NCBI GenBank assembly: GCA_025201365.1
Contig: JAIXMF010000001.1
Location: 434,001-498,000 of the forward strand
DNA: 64,000 bases
Direction of reading: 5' to 3'
Origin: Syncephalis plumigaleata
Taxonomy: Eukaryota > Zoopagomycota > Zoopagomycetes > Zoopagales > Piptocephalidaceae
The first letter of the stretch is position 1. Every line of letters starts with the position of its first letter. The translations under genes and the position numbers were made by a program. This document shows, one piece after another, positions 1 to 11,200 of the stretch. Below the pieces are notes generated by a model, which worked only from the letters and a program-made list of their open reading frames with translations, did no database searches and was not told where the DNA came from.

Positions 1-1
1 G

Positions 2-211
2 GAATTCGCAGATATACGAAATACGCAGCCTCGCTTACCAACTGTCGCGGATCAACGTGCCCTAAAAGCGCTCCTACCTCTTTATCAAGCAACGAGTCTA
101 CTCTTCAAGATGCCCACGACGGATTGCTCAATTAATGATAAGATCTGGAGACTTTTGTCGCCATCAATGCGATCACTCCCGACAGCCATCTCCGTGATGC
201 GTCATAAATAG
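2..211 (+). CDS. 3' end of an unidentified protein (partial)
   Basis: An open frame runs from the window edge to a TAG at 209-211, giving a 69-residue C-terminal tail. It has no low-complexity bias and reads like ordinary protein, for example the stretch ALKALLPLYQATSLLF near its start. The rest of the gene lies upstream of the window. I do not recognise the family and see no motif that gives a function. It converges with the SDR gene on the other strand, whose stop is about 115 bases away, which fits a terminal exon. The reading frame is clear; coding status is likely but rests on frame and layout only. Confidence 0.5.
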   Translation, partial: EFADIRNTQPRLPTVADQRALKALLPLYQATSLLFKMPTTDCSINDKIWRLLSPSMRSLPTAISVMRHK

Positions 212-323
212 ACGAGGATAATCGCATCCATAATCATAAAGTGTAGCATTAACAAAGCAATATTTTAAACAAATAGTGATAGTAATGATAGAAATAATAA
301 AAATAGATATATAGACGTATTAA

Positions 324-1492
324 TTATTCATTGTAGTACTCACATGCAACAGCTATTGCAAATAATGAGCGATACATGATTGAGTGTCGCCAATCTACAA
401 TGGGAGCATTAGTGTTGCATGATAGTTTTCCGTAAAAGTCGCTTACCGTTTTAGCAATACGTCGTCCAGCCGGTGAGAGTAACCATAGATAGGGAAGTAG
501 ACTGCTGCCTACTGGCAAATAAATGTCATTGTCTTTTGTAGTGCAACGCATCAATGATAGATGTTGCAACTTCCTTGGCCGTTAAAACGGGCAGTAGGAA
601 TTGATTGGACAGTCCAAAGTCGGCAAACATATGCGTGTCGATGTGCGCCGGACAAACGAGAGTCGTGTGGACACCCGAGTTAGAGACGTGTAGTTCGTGT
701 TGTAACGCGTCATGCAACGTGATAGCCGCTCCCTTGCTAGCGGAATAGCTTGTCAAGCCACCTAGACCGGTCCATCCCATGGCCGATGCTACAGTGACAA
801 TATGGCCATGTCTACGCTCTTTCATCGATGGTAGAAACTCGCGAATTGTCCAGAAATGCGATAGGATGTTAACGTCAAGCACTTTTTCTACATCTTCGGG
901 TGGTACATCGCAAATACTGCCCTTGGCTACGTAGCCTGCATTGTTGACAAGTATCGTTGGATGACCCAGTTGCTCGCGTATTAGATTGGCAGTTCGTTTA
1001 AGCTGCTCTCGATCGGTTATATCGCACTGGTACACGCTAACATTCCGCTGGTCGTTCGATCTCGTACAAATGTCTATGGCGGCTACTTTTGCGCCTAAAC
1101 TCGCCAGTTTGTCACTAAGCACGGAACCTACTCCACCACAACCTGTGTGAACTTCGTTAGCTAGCTAATATTAGTGGGGATAACCGTAGAAGACTTGCCT
1201 CCTGTAACGACAACTACTGCTGCGTCCAGTCAATGGGCGTTGATTTTTGTCGAAACAAATGACGTATCACTGCAACACTTATACGTACTAGTGAGTAGTA
1301 TAATAGGAGACGAGACCATGACTCAGCTTTCAAGGGAATGCCACGACTTTTAGAAAGTATAAACAATACTAGTGGACCGAACCATTTGTTGAGTATGGTT
1401 ACTTTCAATAACCGAGCAATAGTGTCCAGACTAAGTTTTAGCCGAGAATTACGAGATTCCACGCCATTTTGTAATGTACGAGCAACCATCAT
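324..1492 (-). CDS. Membrane-anchored short-chain dehydrogenase/reductase (SDR16C/RDH10-like)
   Basis: This is an NAD(P)-dependent SDR of the retinol/17-beta-hydroxysteroid dehydrogenase type, likely on the ER or lipid droplets. An N-terminal hydrophobic stretch (WFGPLVLFILSK and a second patch) precedes the Rossmann loop VTGGCGGVG. It then has the NNAG motif (ILVNNAGYVAKG), the catalytic Ser (VTVASAMGW) and the YxxxK pair (TSYSASKGAA), in standard order. The Rossmann loop is split by an intron at 1143-1198 that begins GC rather than GT (gcaagt...cacacag). Two frame breaks occur, one just before the Rossmann loop (about 1213) and one near 545. After the second, the frame continues as a family-typical tail (DNDIYLPVGSSLLPYLWLL). 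Both look like a missing base. Total length is about 370 residues, normal for membrane SDRs. The natural lipid or steroid substrate cannot be told. Confidence 0.85.
1143..1198 (-). other. GC-AG intron in the SDR gene
   Basis: This 56-nt intron begins gcaagt and ends cacacag, with a branch site gctaac. Removing it joins VTGG to CGGVGS and restores the TGxxxGxG cofactor loop, so the boundary is well defined. Confidence 0.8.
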
Positions 1493-1817
1493 ACAAGCAG
1501 GAAAATAAAATGAAAATCAAGTTTTGTCTGATGTGCTAAGGCCACAATGATGCGATGGCAACATTTATACAAAGATTAATCGTGTTTTACATGCTTACAT
1601 CATTACTTGAAATAAACAATCTCATGCCAAATAATATTTAGCCATGCATTTTGATCAAACCATCGGTAATATGCAATGGATCCATGTCACTATTGCACTG
1701 CTATTCATTGAATGTACGGGCATACTTTGACTGCTACTTTGAGTTGCGTATTTCCACTCTAAATCCATGCGTACACAAAGATATTAGTGGAATATTCCAT
1801 TAAAATGTTAGTAGGTT

Positions 1818-1846
1818 CTACAGTGTTTTTCCATCCAATTTGCGCA
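1818..1846 (+). repeat. Left arm of 29-bp inverted repeat
   Basis: This pairs with 2340-2368 on the opposite strand. The inner 19 bases (tttccatccaatttgcgca) are a perfect inverted match. Three mismatches lie in the outer ten bases. Confidence 0.8.
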
Positions 1847-2019
1847 TTTATCCTTTAACTATTGTGCTTATTAATAAATAGATTAACACAATTGTTAACA
1901 CCATTATCATTATAGAAATGCCAATTGGTACAACACGATAATAATAACAATTCAGTATTTGGTAATGGATCATTTATTGATAGCGATAACTATCATCATC
2001 AATTCTATAAGATAGATGA

Positions 2020-2253
2020 TACAAGTGTACTAATATAGTTGGATATTGCCATGTCATGTACTTACAAGTAGCTATTGATTATCGTGTATGGAATCGGGAT
2101 ATGGCAGCATGTCTGAACTTCATTCAGATTATCCGCAGTCATCGTGCTGATGGTCGTGTTCCAACACAATTCCGACGAAGTACCGTTCCTTCTAAACGTT
2201 CAAGCAATGATGAGCAAGATCAAGAGGGAACCAAACAACAAAAAACAAATTAA
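2020..2253 (+). pseudogene. C-terminal fragment of a TnpB/Fanzor-like RNA-guided nuclease
   Basis: The open frame from 2020 (first ATG 2056) to the TAA at 2251-2253 encodes about 77 residues. The key segment is VWNRDMAACLNFIQIIRS. It matches the RuvC-III block (RDxNAAxN-like) at the end of TnpB, Fanzor and OrfB zinc-ribbon proteins. It is followed by a short basic tail (GRVPTQFRRS) typical of the fungal members. Two upstream cysteines (KCTN and GYCH) could be remnants of the zinc ribbon. The frame is closed just upstream of 2020, and no RuvC-I or RuvC-II part is visible in the 400 bases before it, so this is a remnant or a captured exon. The match is from family knowledge, not a search. It sits inside an inverted-repeat element. 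Confidence 0.55.
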
Positions 2254-2339
2254 CCAGATAGTTATAGCTATCTACACCCGAAGATACTTGTAAGTTTTAT
2301 ATCATAACTATTATTTATTCGTAAAGACAGAAGGCTAAC

Positions 2340-2368
2340 TGCGCAAATTGGATGGAAATAGCCTGTAG
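2340..2368 (-). repeat. Right arm of 29-bp inverted repeat
   Basis: This is the inverted partner of 1818-1846 and lies about 85 bases after the stop of the TnpB/Fanzor-like ORF. Between ORF and repeat there is a short hairpin (gatag...ctatc at about 2258-2273). Confidence 0.8.
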
Positions 2369-2809
2369 TTTGAAATGCCTCCATTTAGTAGTAGTCGGAT
2401 GATGGAAATGGTAATGACAATAAAGCGGTCATACAATTTCACACTTGGGAGTTACTCCGTATATAAATTGAAAACTTACTGCACTTTCCATTCATCTCCA
2501 TTAGAATGCAATGATCCAAGTTGCATTACGGACCATATAGAATGAGATTGTTATATGATGCATTTTATAGCATCATCGATTGGAGGTCATTGAAACAGTT
2601 GACGATACATTGTATTCCTGCTCAAAAATAGATCAAATCAATCTTACCAACTATAAATCCAGTGTACTTGCATCAAATAGTATCGTTTTAACATATCCCA
2701 CGCTAACATCTACTCTATACCAATCACGATCACGTATTATTCTTTTTTGGTTTTTCTTTACTTCGTTTTTTGCTGTGCAAGGAACTGTGCCATTTTACGT
2801 CACTTCAAT

Positions 2810-4150
2810 ATGCATCAATTGATAACTATCGCTTCACTTTGCATTTTACTGAGTTTTCTATATCCAAGCAATGTCCAGGCGAAGTTTGGTCTAATCGATA
2901 GAAAAAGTATATTCTCACTTTCGTTCTTTCCCTGCTATCATCGTATCTTACATTTAATTGATGAATAATATAGATGGCTACTCGGAGGTACTCGGTTCCG
3001 TCTATTTGGATCAACCTGCCAATCAGTCCAAGTATGGATTGAGTAAATTGAGATGGATTGGACAAGGCCTGGCATAAGTCTTGGCATTGTCGAGTATGCC
3101 AAAAGGGATGGATTTATCAAGTGCGAATGGCTAGACGAGAATATAAATTCCGAGAGGAACGCCTACAATGTAAGCGATTTTTAAAAGACTATTCGTGTTA
3201 TCGATCATGCATATCGTAACCAATAGTCATTATTGAAAGATTTTGAAATCAGTACAGACGTCATTAAAGAATGCTAAAATACTGGTAGCGAATACGTGCA
3301 ACAACCGCTTACAACCTTTACTTTTGCTAATCCTTATGAGGATGACGGCGATTTCATCCAGTGCTACGTGTATACACGAGCTGAAGGTGATAATTTGGAC
3401 GAGTTTCTTACCAATAAAAGCTGGGACGAGAAAGCCATGTATCTACCGATCATATTCGGTCAAGTGATCAAGGGTAATTACCGACTATGAGTGAGATAAA
3501 GTGTATAACTCATTAGCTCACCGAAAATACGATAGGCAACACGTATCTACGTCATGCGAATATTGCTCATAGTGACATCAAAGGTGCCAGTAAGTTGTTG
3601 AAATAAGATCAAGGAGTGCGTGTGTACATTTACTAACAGTGGCTTACGATATTTAGATATTATGGTTTATAAAGCACCGACGGGAGGGATAAACACGATG
3701 CTCGTCGATTATGATGATGCACTTTTATTGTCATCAAAGATCAACAACGTTCTAGTCACCAAGAAGCTATCCAATTTGAACGAGCTGAACACGCCAGAAT
3801 CGATTAGAAATTGCCGAATGGACGATATGAAATTTAGTAGAGCCATTTATAAGGCAATTACAGGCGCGTATCCCCCGCTACCAAATACAGGTCTAGACAA
3901 TGAGGCATTGGCGAGCTTATTGAACAATGTCATGCTCGTGATAAGCCAGGGTGGGTCAACGGCTGGCAATGGTGTACGAGCAAGCTTTGGAGCAAAGTAC
4001 AAGGATTTTGAAAACAATATCCCGCAGTATCCCAACACTGCTAAGGCAGCGAGCGCGTTACTTCCTCTCATGAAAACCATGATGTTATTGACAAGCAATC
4101 GTCAAGCTAATTGCATGATTCCTATTGATCCTTCTTATCGCATAGCATGA
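2810..4150 (+). CDS. Secreted kinase-like protein
   Basis: The start at 2810 gives a clear signal peptide: a hydrophobic core ITIASLCILLSFLY followed by a cleavage site near NVQA/KF. Introns lie at 2907-2973, 3170-3226, 3474-3535 and 3590-3656, all GT..AG. The mature part has protein-kinase landmarks: a glycine-loop-like GQGLGIS, a possible beta-3 Lys (GFIKCEW), the catalytic loop HSDIKGANI (HxDxKxxN) and a DYD in place of DFG (MLVDYDDALLL). The C-terminal lobe has IYKAITGAYPPLP. A single missing base breaks the frame near 3077, and an in-frame TAA sits near 3291. It could therefore be a young pseudogene, or both could be sequence errors. The core catalytic residues are present, so it is not an obvious pseudokinase. 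Substrate is unknown. Confidence 0.7.
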
Positions 4151-4325
4151 TCCTACAGTGGGTGATAAAGTGTAGCGTATAAACAGTTTTTTTTATCTTA
4201 GACACAATGATAATCACAACAATAAATTATGCTATTGAAATAAATGCTCGATATCGCGTAGGAATAGAATGAAATGAGTAGAATTTATTCACAATCAATT
4301 ACTACCATACTCCGATGTTCAGCGT

Positions 4326-5582
4326 TTATTGACTACTAGCGGGACCGGGTACAAGGATGAGCTTACCAATATTACGTCGTTCCTCGATGTATTTATACGC
4401 TTGATCCACCTCGTCGAACGTGAAGCAACGATCGACATGCGGTCGGACCCATGTTTCCTCCACACCTTGCATGATAATCTTCAACCAGTCTAACACGCGA
4501 TCTGGCTCTTTGAACATACGCAGCAGGTTGGTACCGAATACACCACGACAATTGTTCATTAATGGAATCGGTTTGTAGCTCGGCATACGGAATAGAATGC
4601 GTGCCAAACCTACGATCCATCCAAATCTGCTGTCAACAATTTCCGAGGCACCATACACGCCGAGACGACCACCCAATGCCAGCAACTCGTAGGACTCTGT
4701 CCATGAACTGGGACCTAACGGATCGATGACCAGGTCGACACCGCGATTTCCAGTGATCTCCCGTACTTTATCCGTCCAATTGGATTCACGATAATTCACC
4801 GCGTGGTCCAGTCCGCGTTGTTCCGTTAAAAAGCTGTGCTTATGCTCGCTTGCCGTACCGATGGATCGTGCGCCCACATGTCGTGCAATATCAATGGCCG
4901 CCAAACCCACACCACTACCCGCATTCTGAATCAATACCGTGTCATTTTCGCGTAATCCTCCTAAGGAGATGGATAGACGGATAGGTTTTACAGCAATTAG
5001 TATAGTAGGTAAAATGCATCGATACCATCTTATACATCCTATACATCATGCACACACACACTCTCTATTACCTTGTACCATTAGTAACATCCATGCTGTC
5101 AAGTAAGCAACAGGGATAGATGCAGCCTCGACGAATGACAAGCTGGCAGGTTTCCGACACAGTTGCCCGACAGGTACGACGACCTTTTCGCTATATCCAC
5201 CGAACCGAGTTAGCGCCACTATCTCGGCATCTTTCCAGCTTGAGTCGACGTTATCACCAAGTGCGATCACACGACCGGCCACCTCGTAACCAACGACACA
5301 GGGGAATGCTGGTGCATCAGGATACAATCCTTTCCATGCCTAATGATGCATAATGATGCATAATGACAAGAGGTTCATAGAGAAACATTATTATTATTAT
5401 TACTAGTATGTTGATGATAATGATGAAAGTGGGAGAGCGAGGAAGCATGCACCTACCAAAATATCTGCAAAATTAATGCCGGCAGCCTCGACAGCAACGA
5501 GCACTTCATTAGCTGACGGTGTCGGGTCAGCCACCTCCTTTATGGTGATTTGATTGCTTTTAGGAAATACTATCTGGCGCAT
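4326..5582 (-). CDS. VAT-1-like zinc-independent quinone oxidoreductase (MDR superfamily)
   Basis: Three exons (4326-4960, 5072-5339, 5457-5582) encode about 340 residues without frame breaks. The N-terminal GroES-like fold has EVLVAVEAAGINFADIL and VVGYEVAGRVIALGDNV. A Rossmann domain follows (VLIQNAGSGVGLAAIDIA), with the family segment GVDLVIDPLG and a C-terminal GKLILVPGP that closely recalls synaptic vesicle protein VAT-1. The zinc-binding cysteines of classical alcohol dehydrogenases are absent, as expected for the quinone oxidoreductase branch. It probably reduces quinones or alpha,beta-unsaturated carbonyls with NADPH. The VAT-1 subfamily is also tied to mitochondrial membrane and phospholipid transfer, which the sequence alone cannot settle. 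The start at 5582 gives the expected MRQIVF beginning. Confidence 0.88.
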
Positions 5583-8237
5583 GGTTCTTGAAGTGAGAAA
5601 AGAAAAGTTGACAATTGAATTGGAGTAAAACAAATAGTCGACTGACAAGACCACCTGTACTTTTTATAATAACAATGCTTATTGACGAGTGTAACCATCG
5701 TATAATCACGACATTCGTTTCAGAAACCGTTTATATTTTTAGACTTGCTTAGTAATGAGCCATGTAGTTTCAACGGATGTCGCACTTTATTCATCATCAT
5801 GATGGCACATCTCAATGACTTGCCCTCTTTATTCATGATAGCAACCGTATAATGCGTGTTTATTTATTTATTATCATAGTATCTCATTAGTATCATTCCT
5901 ATGAATTAGTATGCAACAACGGTTCTAGACAGACAGACAGATCAAGTTGAATGATGGAACACTCGAACGTGGTGTGCGTGTGTGTGTGATTTAAAAAGCA
6001 TGTGGCTGTCTTTTGTGGACGACCACACCTTTTCTCGTTTCTTCCATCTCTTCCATTCTATTCCTCTTCAAGGTTGATCTTGCCTCCTTTTATTTGTGAT
6101 TTCAACGTTATCTTTTCTCTTCTATCCTCTTCTCTTCTACAATTGCTGCCTTTTCTTTTTTCTTGTCACTCAAACGTCTACACTTTAGTGACGATCGTCA
6201 TTGTTCTATGTGCACCCGGAACATTTATACAAGGTATATACAAGTACATTCTAAGTGATCTGACCATTGTATGTTTTTTGTTCTATTTTATCATTGTATA
6301 CATAGCTTTATAGGAGTATAGATGGCACGATCCTTGTATCATTAATGATGGTTTATTACACATATACTATTGTCTCTATTACTATTGTTACTGTTACTGT
6401 TTTATTTGTCTAATCTAGAGTTTTATTATTACTTTTGTTTTCATTACTATGAGCAACACTCGTGTCATTATTACACATGTGACAACTTGACTATTCTTGT
6501 TTGGCTATTATGATTGTTGTTGTTGTTGTTGTTTTCTATGTGTTTGTCTGTTTGTTTGTTCATTTCTATTTATGCTGTGTGTAATATGTTCGTGTGTGTA
6601 TGCACTTGTGTTAACATGCTTATCCAGTGGCTTGACTCAACAATGAATGTGAACGATGCGTTGTAATACTAGTGATACAGCAGTAATAATGACGCCATTA
6701 TTCAACAACCAAGCTCATTAATTGCAAACAAGCTTTAACTATAGAAGTTAATTATCATTGTTATTATTATATCATCATCATCATACTACTATGTGGTATA
6801 CAACATAGCAAGGGCAACTACCAGCAACAAAAATAACTCATTAATAGAGTAGATATGCATGTATGCATGCACATACACACACGCGTACGTCATCATCATC
6901 ATCATTATCATCATGATGTAGTCTGAACGAAGCAGCAGCTACATTAATAATGACAACGCAACACTACGACAAATGAAGTGATATGAGTCACGGCACTGTA
7001 TTCATTATTAGCAATGCCTTTATGATAGTAGTAATTGTGCTATTCTTCTATTACTGGCTACACTCATATTCGTAATATGTAGTGTTTTGACGGAGTTGAT
7101 TACCACACATGTTACGTTCATTTATTTGTTCCCTATCACCTGTTCTCTTTTACGGCTTGGCACTTGACGAGTGCTATGACGATGTTGGAATGCACGCATC
7201 AATTTGCCTATCTACCTATCTATCTATCTACCTACCTATCAATCTATCGTATTCCATGCCATTTACACTTGACTTGTTAGTGGTAAAATATATGCGCGTT
7301 GGTGCCTTTGCTTGCAGCCGTAGCTTCATTAGTGATTGCCATTGCCACAGCTCATACGAACGAGTAAGCATACGCAAGCGTTTAGCATCAGTTAAATGAC
7401 GCATTGCTCCGTCACAATAGAACCGCTCGCCATCTCTTTCCCTTTCCTCGTTGATTCAAGTGTATATTTGCGGTCACAATTGCACAACGCTTTTATTTTT
7501 GTAACTACTTTTGAACCATTTAGTGTGTGCATGTGTGTCTATATTTATAGGTGTACATTTTGTGTATGTATTTGTGATATAGTTCCATTTCGTACAACTA
7601 CTCGTACATTTCACGGTGTATTTCGTCGTAAACTGGTTCGTTCTAACTTGTACGGGAAAGGGGCAAGGTAACATGATCAACTTGAGGGAGAGGAGCACTA
7701 CTACCACTGTTAGTGTATGATACTGAAACGTTTAAAAGTTGATCGATTCTCTATCTTTGACTATCTTTTCCGGCCTTCTCATTCTTCCTCTCACGCCCAC
7801 GTGTGTGCACATTCCAATATAGTTCTATCATATGAACAGTATAGCTAACTAAATAGCACGCACAAACACACATACCACATACACGTACAACTCTTTTCTT
7901 TATACTTTACTAACCAATTTGCACGCTTTGTCTTGATAGTTCCACTTTTTATTGTTATTGTTGTTGTAAAGCCACAAAGCATATACTTATCTCTCTCGCT
8001 CTCGCTCTTCTCCTTTTTCTTGTTATAGTGGGTTTATACGGCGTTTCTCTGCTCTTTTGTTTCACTTTGCTTCATATTTGCATTTACCTTGAGTGTGTAT
8101 CACGCTTACTAACGATAGCAACTACCAACACGGCATTGCACTTTATTATTACACTATTACTATCTTTCTTATTCTTATCTAGTTTAACTGCCTGTTCCAC
8201 CTTTACTATTCTACATTCTCTAAACCACCGGGATTTC
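5583..8237. other. Long gene-free interval between VAT-1-like and IP6K genes
   Basis: About 2.65 kb with no convincing coding sequence. Open frames here are short, hydrophobic and pyrimidine-driven. Visible simple repeats are (TTG)n at about 6515-6533, (ATC)n at about 6770-6783 and 6890-6913, and (CTAT/CTAC)n at about 7207-7245. CT-rich tracts dominate 6020-6180 and 7980-8030. The right part probably holds the promoter and a long 5' leader of the kinase gene. Confidence 0.6.
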
Positions 8238-8244
8238 ATGTCTC

Positions 8245-11200
8245 ATGACAGCCATGCAAGAACGAACCTCTTCGGTATCGCTGTCCGAGCAATCTAAGCA
8301 ATCGTTGTCGTCAGGTGTCTCCCTGCCACGCCGAACTTTGTCTACAGCTGATGTAGTAACCGCCGTACTAGCAGCTGATACACCAATACTTACTGACCAT
8401 CAACATCATCGACACCATCGACACGAAGCAAGCATATCTCCACCGATAACACCGAAACAACAACAAGAGTCGAAATCGTCATCTACCAATACGCTAACTC
8501 AATCAAAAGATTCACTATCATTGTCATCGTCGTCGTCGTCGTCGTTGCTATCATCAACGAATACTGCTGCATCATCGCTATTATTACCAGCAGTATCTGC
8601 AGATGAATCAGGGTCGAAATTATTTACTACATTAGAGAACAGCATGTCTACTGAATCATCTACTATTCTTACCACTGCTTCGACTACTGCCGCTATGACA
8701 TCAACCATAGCTAATCACATTAATAATGGTAAGGCATCATCGCCATTAAGTGATCAGACACTTGATACGCCAGCTAAACTACGCTCCTCCATTCATTCAT
8801 CGAGTTGTCCAACCATATCGGGATATTTGACCAGTAGCTTTATTCCATCCGACATGAACGACTCTGACTATACGCGACAACTATCCTCGTTGCAATCGAC
8901 ACTTAATAACAATAATAATGCTACTGGTGGTGTTGATGGTAATAGCCAAAAGATCGAGGATACAGTCAGCATCAGCATCAGCATCATGCGTTCAATGATG
9001 ACGATGACGATGATGATGAGCCTAGCCTCTTTATGATTAATGACATCTCGCCTAGTCTATCGTGTTCACAATCGCCACCACCCTTGGATTGGTCGGGTAT
9101 CAATTTCGCGTCATTCAAGGAGCAAACGGGATTACCAGCAGATGGTGGCAGTATAAGAAATGTACCATCTAACGATGATACAATGGAGCAGGCATCTCGT
9201 TTGTCTAGCCTACCACCCACTGTACGACTATACAATTATGATAGTGTTTACGATACTAATACAGATCAATCTCCACCAGAGGATTATGTTGATTTAGATC
9301 GACAAACGAGTAGTTTCGAACCGGCTAGTCCATGCTCGGTTGATAGTGACGTGTCGTTAATGCATAACGCTACTAGTCATAACGAAGGACGTGGTGCCGC
9401 CAGTGATACGCATACGGATGTCGATGAACGCGACAGTCTCGGCAGTGACAGTGACGATGAATTATTCGGCCCGAATGCTCCACGGTCATTGCCCTTGACG
9501 CCATTCCCCAATCAAGTGGGCGGACATTCCTCGTTTCTACGTTTCTCATCGCGAGCGGTGTGTAAGCTGCTTAATCCACGCGAAAAACGATTCTATGAGT
9601 TGATGGCGTTGAAACACTCGGCACTACTAGAATTCGCACCAAGTTTCCTGGGCGTACTTAACGTCACCTATACCTCACAGGGCGACATGGAGGAAGCAAC
9701 GCCGGAACTGCTATTCGAACATAATCAACACATTCTACCCGCGTGGTTTGTCAAGAAAATGTGTCAAAGTGGCACACTAGACGAGGATACATGGACTAAA
9801 AATGGAGACGAAACTAGACGACGGATTCACCGCATACCTCACCCGATACGTGTAGTGTCAATCTACAATTGCAGCAATTAGTTATTGACGAGGCATTATC
9901 ACCCGAGTCATGGCGTGCTCGTTTCCGTAAAGCAGGTTGTGATTCACGTCGACACTCATTATCCTATGAATCGATTGGTATTGATGATACTCATAATCAA
10001 CATAGTCATAATCACAATAATCATAGTGATAATGGTGAATCTGTTAAAAACCTAACCAGTATTCCAACTAATGGCACATCCGAATGGGATGATTCTGACA
10101 CTACATTATCCCTACGTCGTCCCAATCGTCCATCGTCACTTCGTATGTTTTCCACGTTCAGTGATGAAGAAGATAACGAAGAAGATAATAAAGATCTACA
10201 AAAGAAGAAACGGAATGAATTGCTGCTATCACCACCACAATCGTCATCATCATCTAGTGCTACAACTACAACTACACGAAAGCCACACGTATTCCATGGA
10301 CGTCAACGTTCGCATGATCTTCGCCAACGGGAACCAAGCTACGAGATAGTTTATTCAAGGATAATCAGAATGTATATCGGAAACGTTCCATGTCATCGAC
10401 TACTACTACGCTACTGTATGAGATCACTAAATGATATTGATGATATTGATGATAACGGGGATAGTACTGAAAACAATAATGGTAATACTCTATCGCATAC
10501 GATACAACATGAGACACAGTCCTAGTAGCAGTAGTAATAATCATAGTAATCTCTCGAGTACTAATCCGAGTAGTCCTTATGATGCAACAGCTGCTGCTGC
10601 CACCAGTGAACGTATGTCAACCTCACGTTCATCCGGATCACGTCGATCTCCACTAGCGAATCCATGGTCGTTGCATTGCTATCGAGCAACAGCAATAAAT
10701 TGCACGGTGGATCACGTAAATTGAATCGACACTCAACGGCACCGCCTAAAATGCATCAATTCTTACTGTTGGAGGATCTCACGTATAACATGCGACATCC
10801 AAGTATTCTCGACCTTAAAATGGGTACACGTCAGTATGGTGTTGAGGCCACACCCGAGAAACGTGCCAGTCAAATACGCAAGTGTGCACGTACCACCAGT
10901 AAATCATTAGGTGTACGTGTGTGCGGCACACAAGTATATCGTATGGATACGCAGCAGTATCGATACGTCGATAAATACGTGGGTAGATCCTTGAATGCCA
11001 CCGGATTCCACGATGCGTTACGCGATTACCTAGACAATGGCCATGGGTTACAATTGCAATTGATACCGGAGTTGATCAAGAAACTTCGTAACCTAAGTGA
11101 TCTAGTTCGTGAATTAGACGGCGTACGTCTATACGGTAGTAGTTTGCTGCTCATCTACGATGCAGATATAACGGCAAACACACAAATTACCGTACGTATC

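Larger units (their letters stand above)
1615..2552. mobile_element. Small inverted-repeat element carrying a TnpB/Fanzor-like tail
   Basis: A 29-bp inverted repeat lies at 1818-1846 and 2340-2368. 26 of 29 positions match, including a perfect 19-bp core at 1828-1846 and 2340-2358. Two more matching islands occur further out in the same order: one around 1665-1683 versus 2513-2532, and an 11-bp perfect match at 1615-1625 versus 2542-2552. The arms therefore look like diverged repeats of about 215-230 bp around a 490-bp core. The core contains a short ORF that resembles the C-terminus of a eukaryotic TnpB (Fanzor) nuclease. I infer an old, internally deleted or non-autonomous DNA transposon. 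No target-site duplication could be established by eye, and the outer boundaries are approximate. Confidence 0.5.

Noticed and set aside
6002-7671. Several ORFs of 90-100 residues with hydrophobic, Cys/Tyr/Leu-rich translations
   Set aside because: They arise from pyrimidine-rich DNA and microsatellites; no start context, splice pattern or family feature supports them.
8028-8297. 89-residue hydrophobic ORF upstream of IP6K
   Set aside because: It needs a GTG start and is otherwise a T-rich leader. Only its last part, from the ATG at 8238, is kept as a possible uORF.
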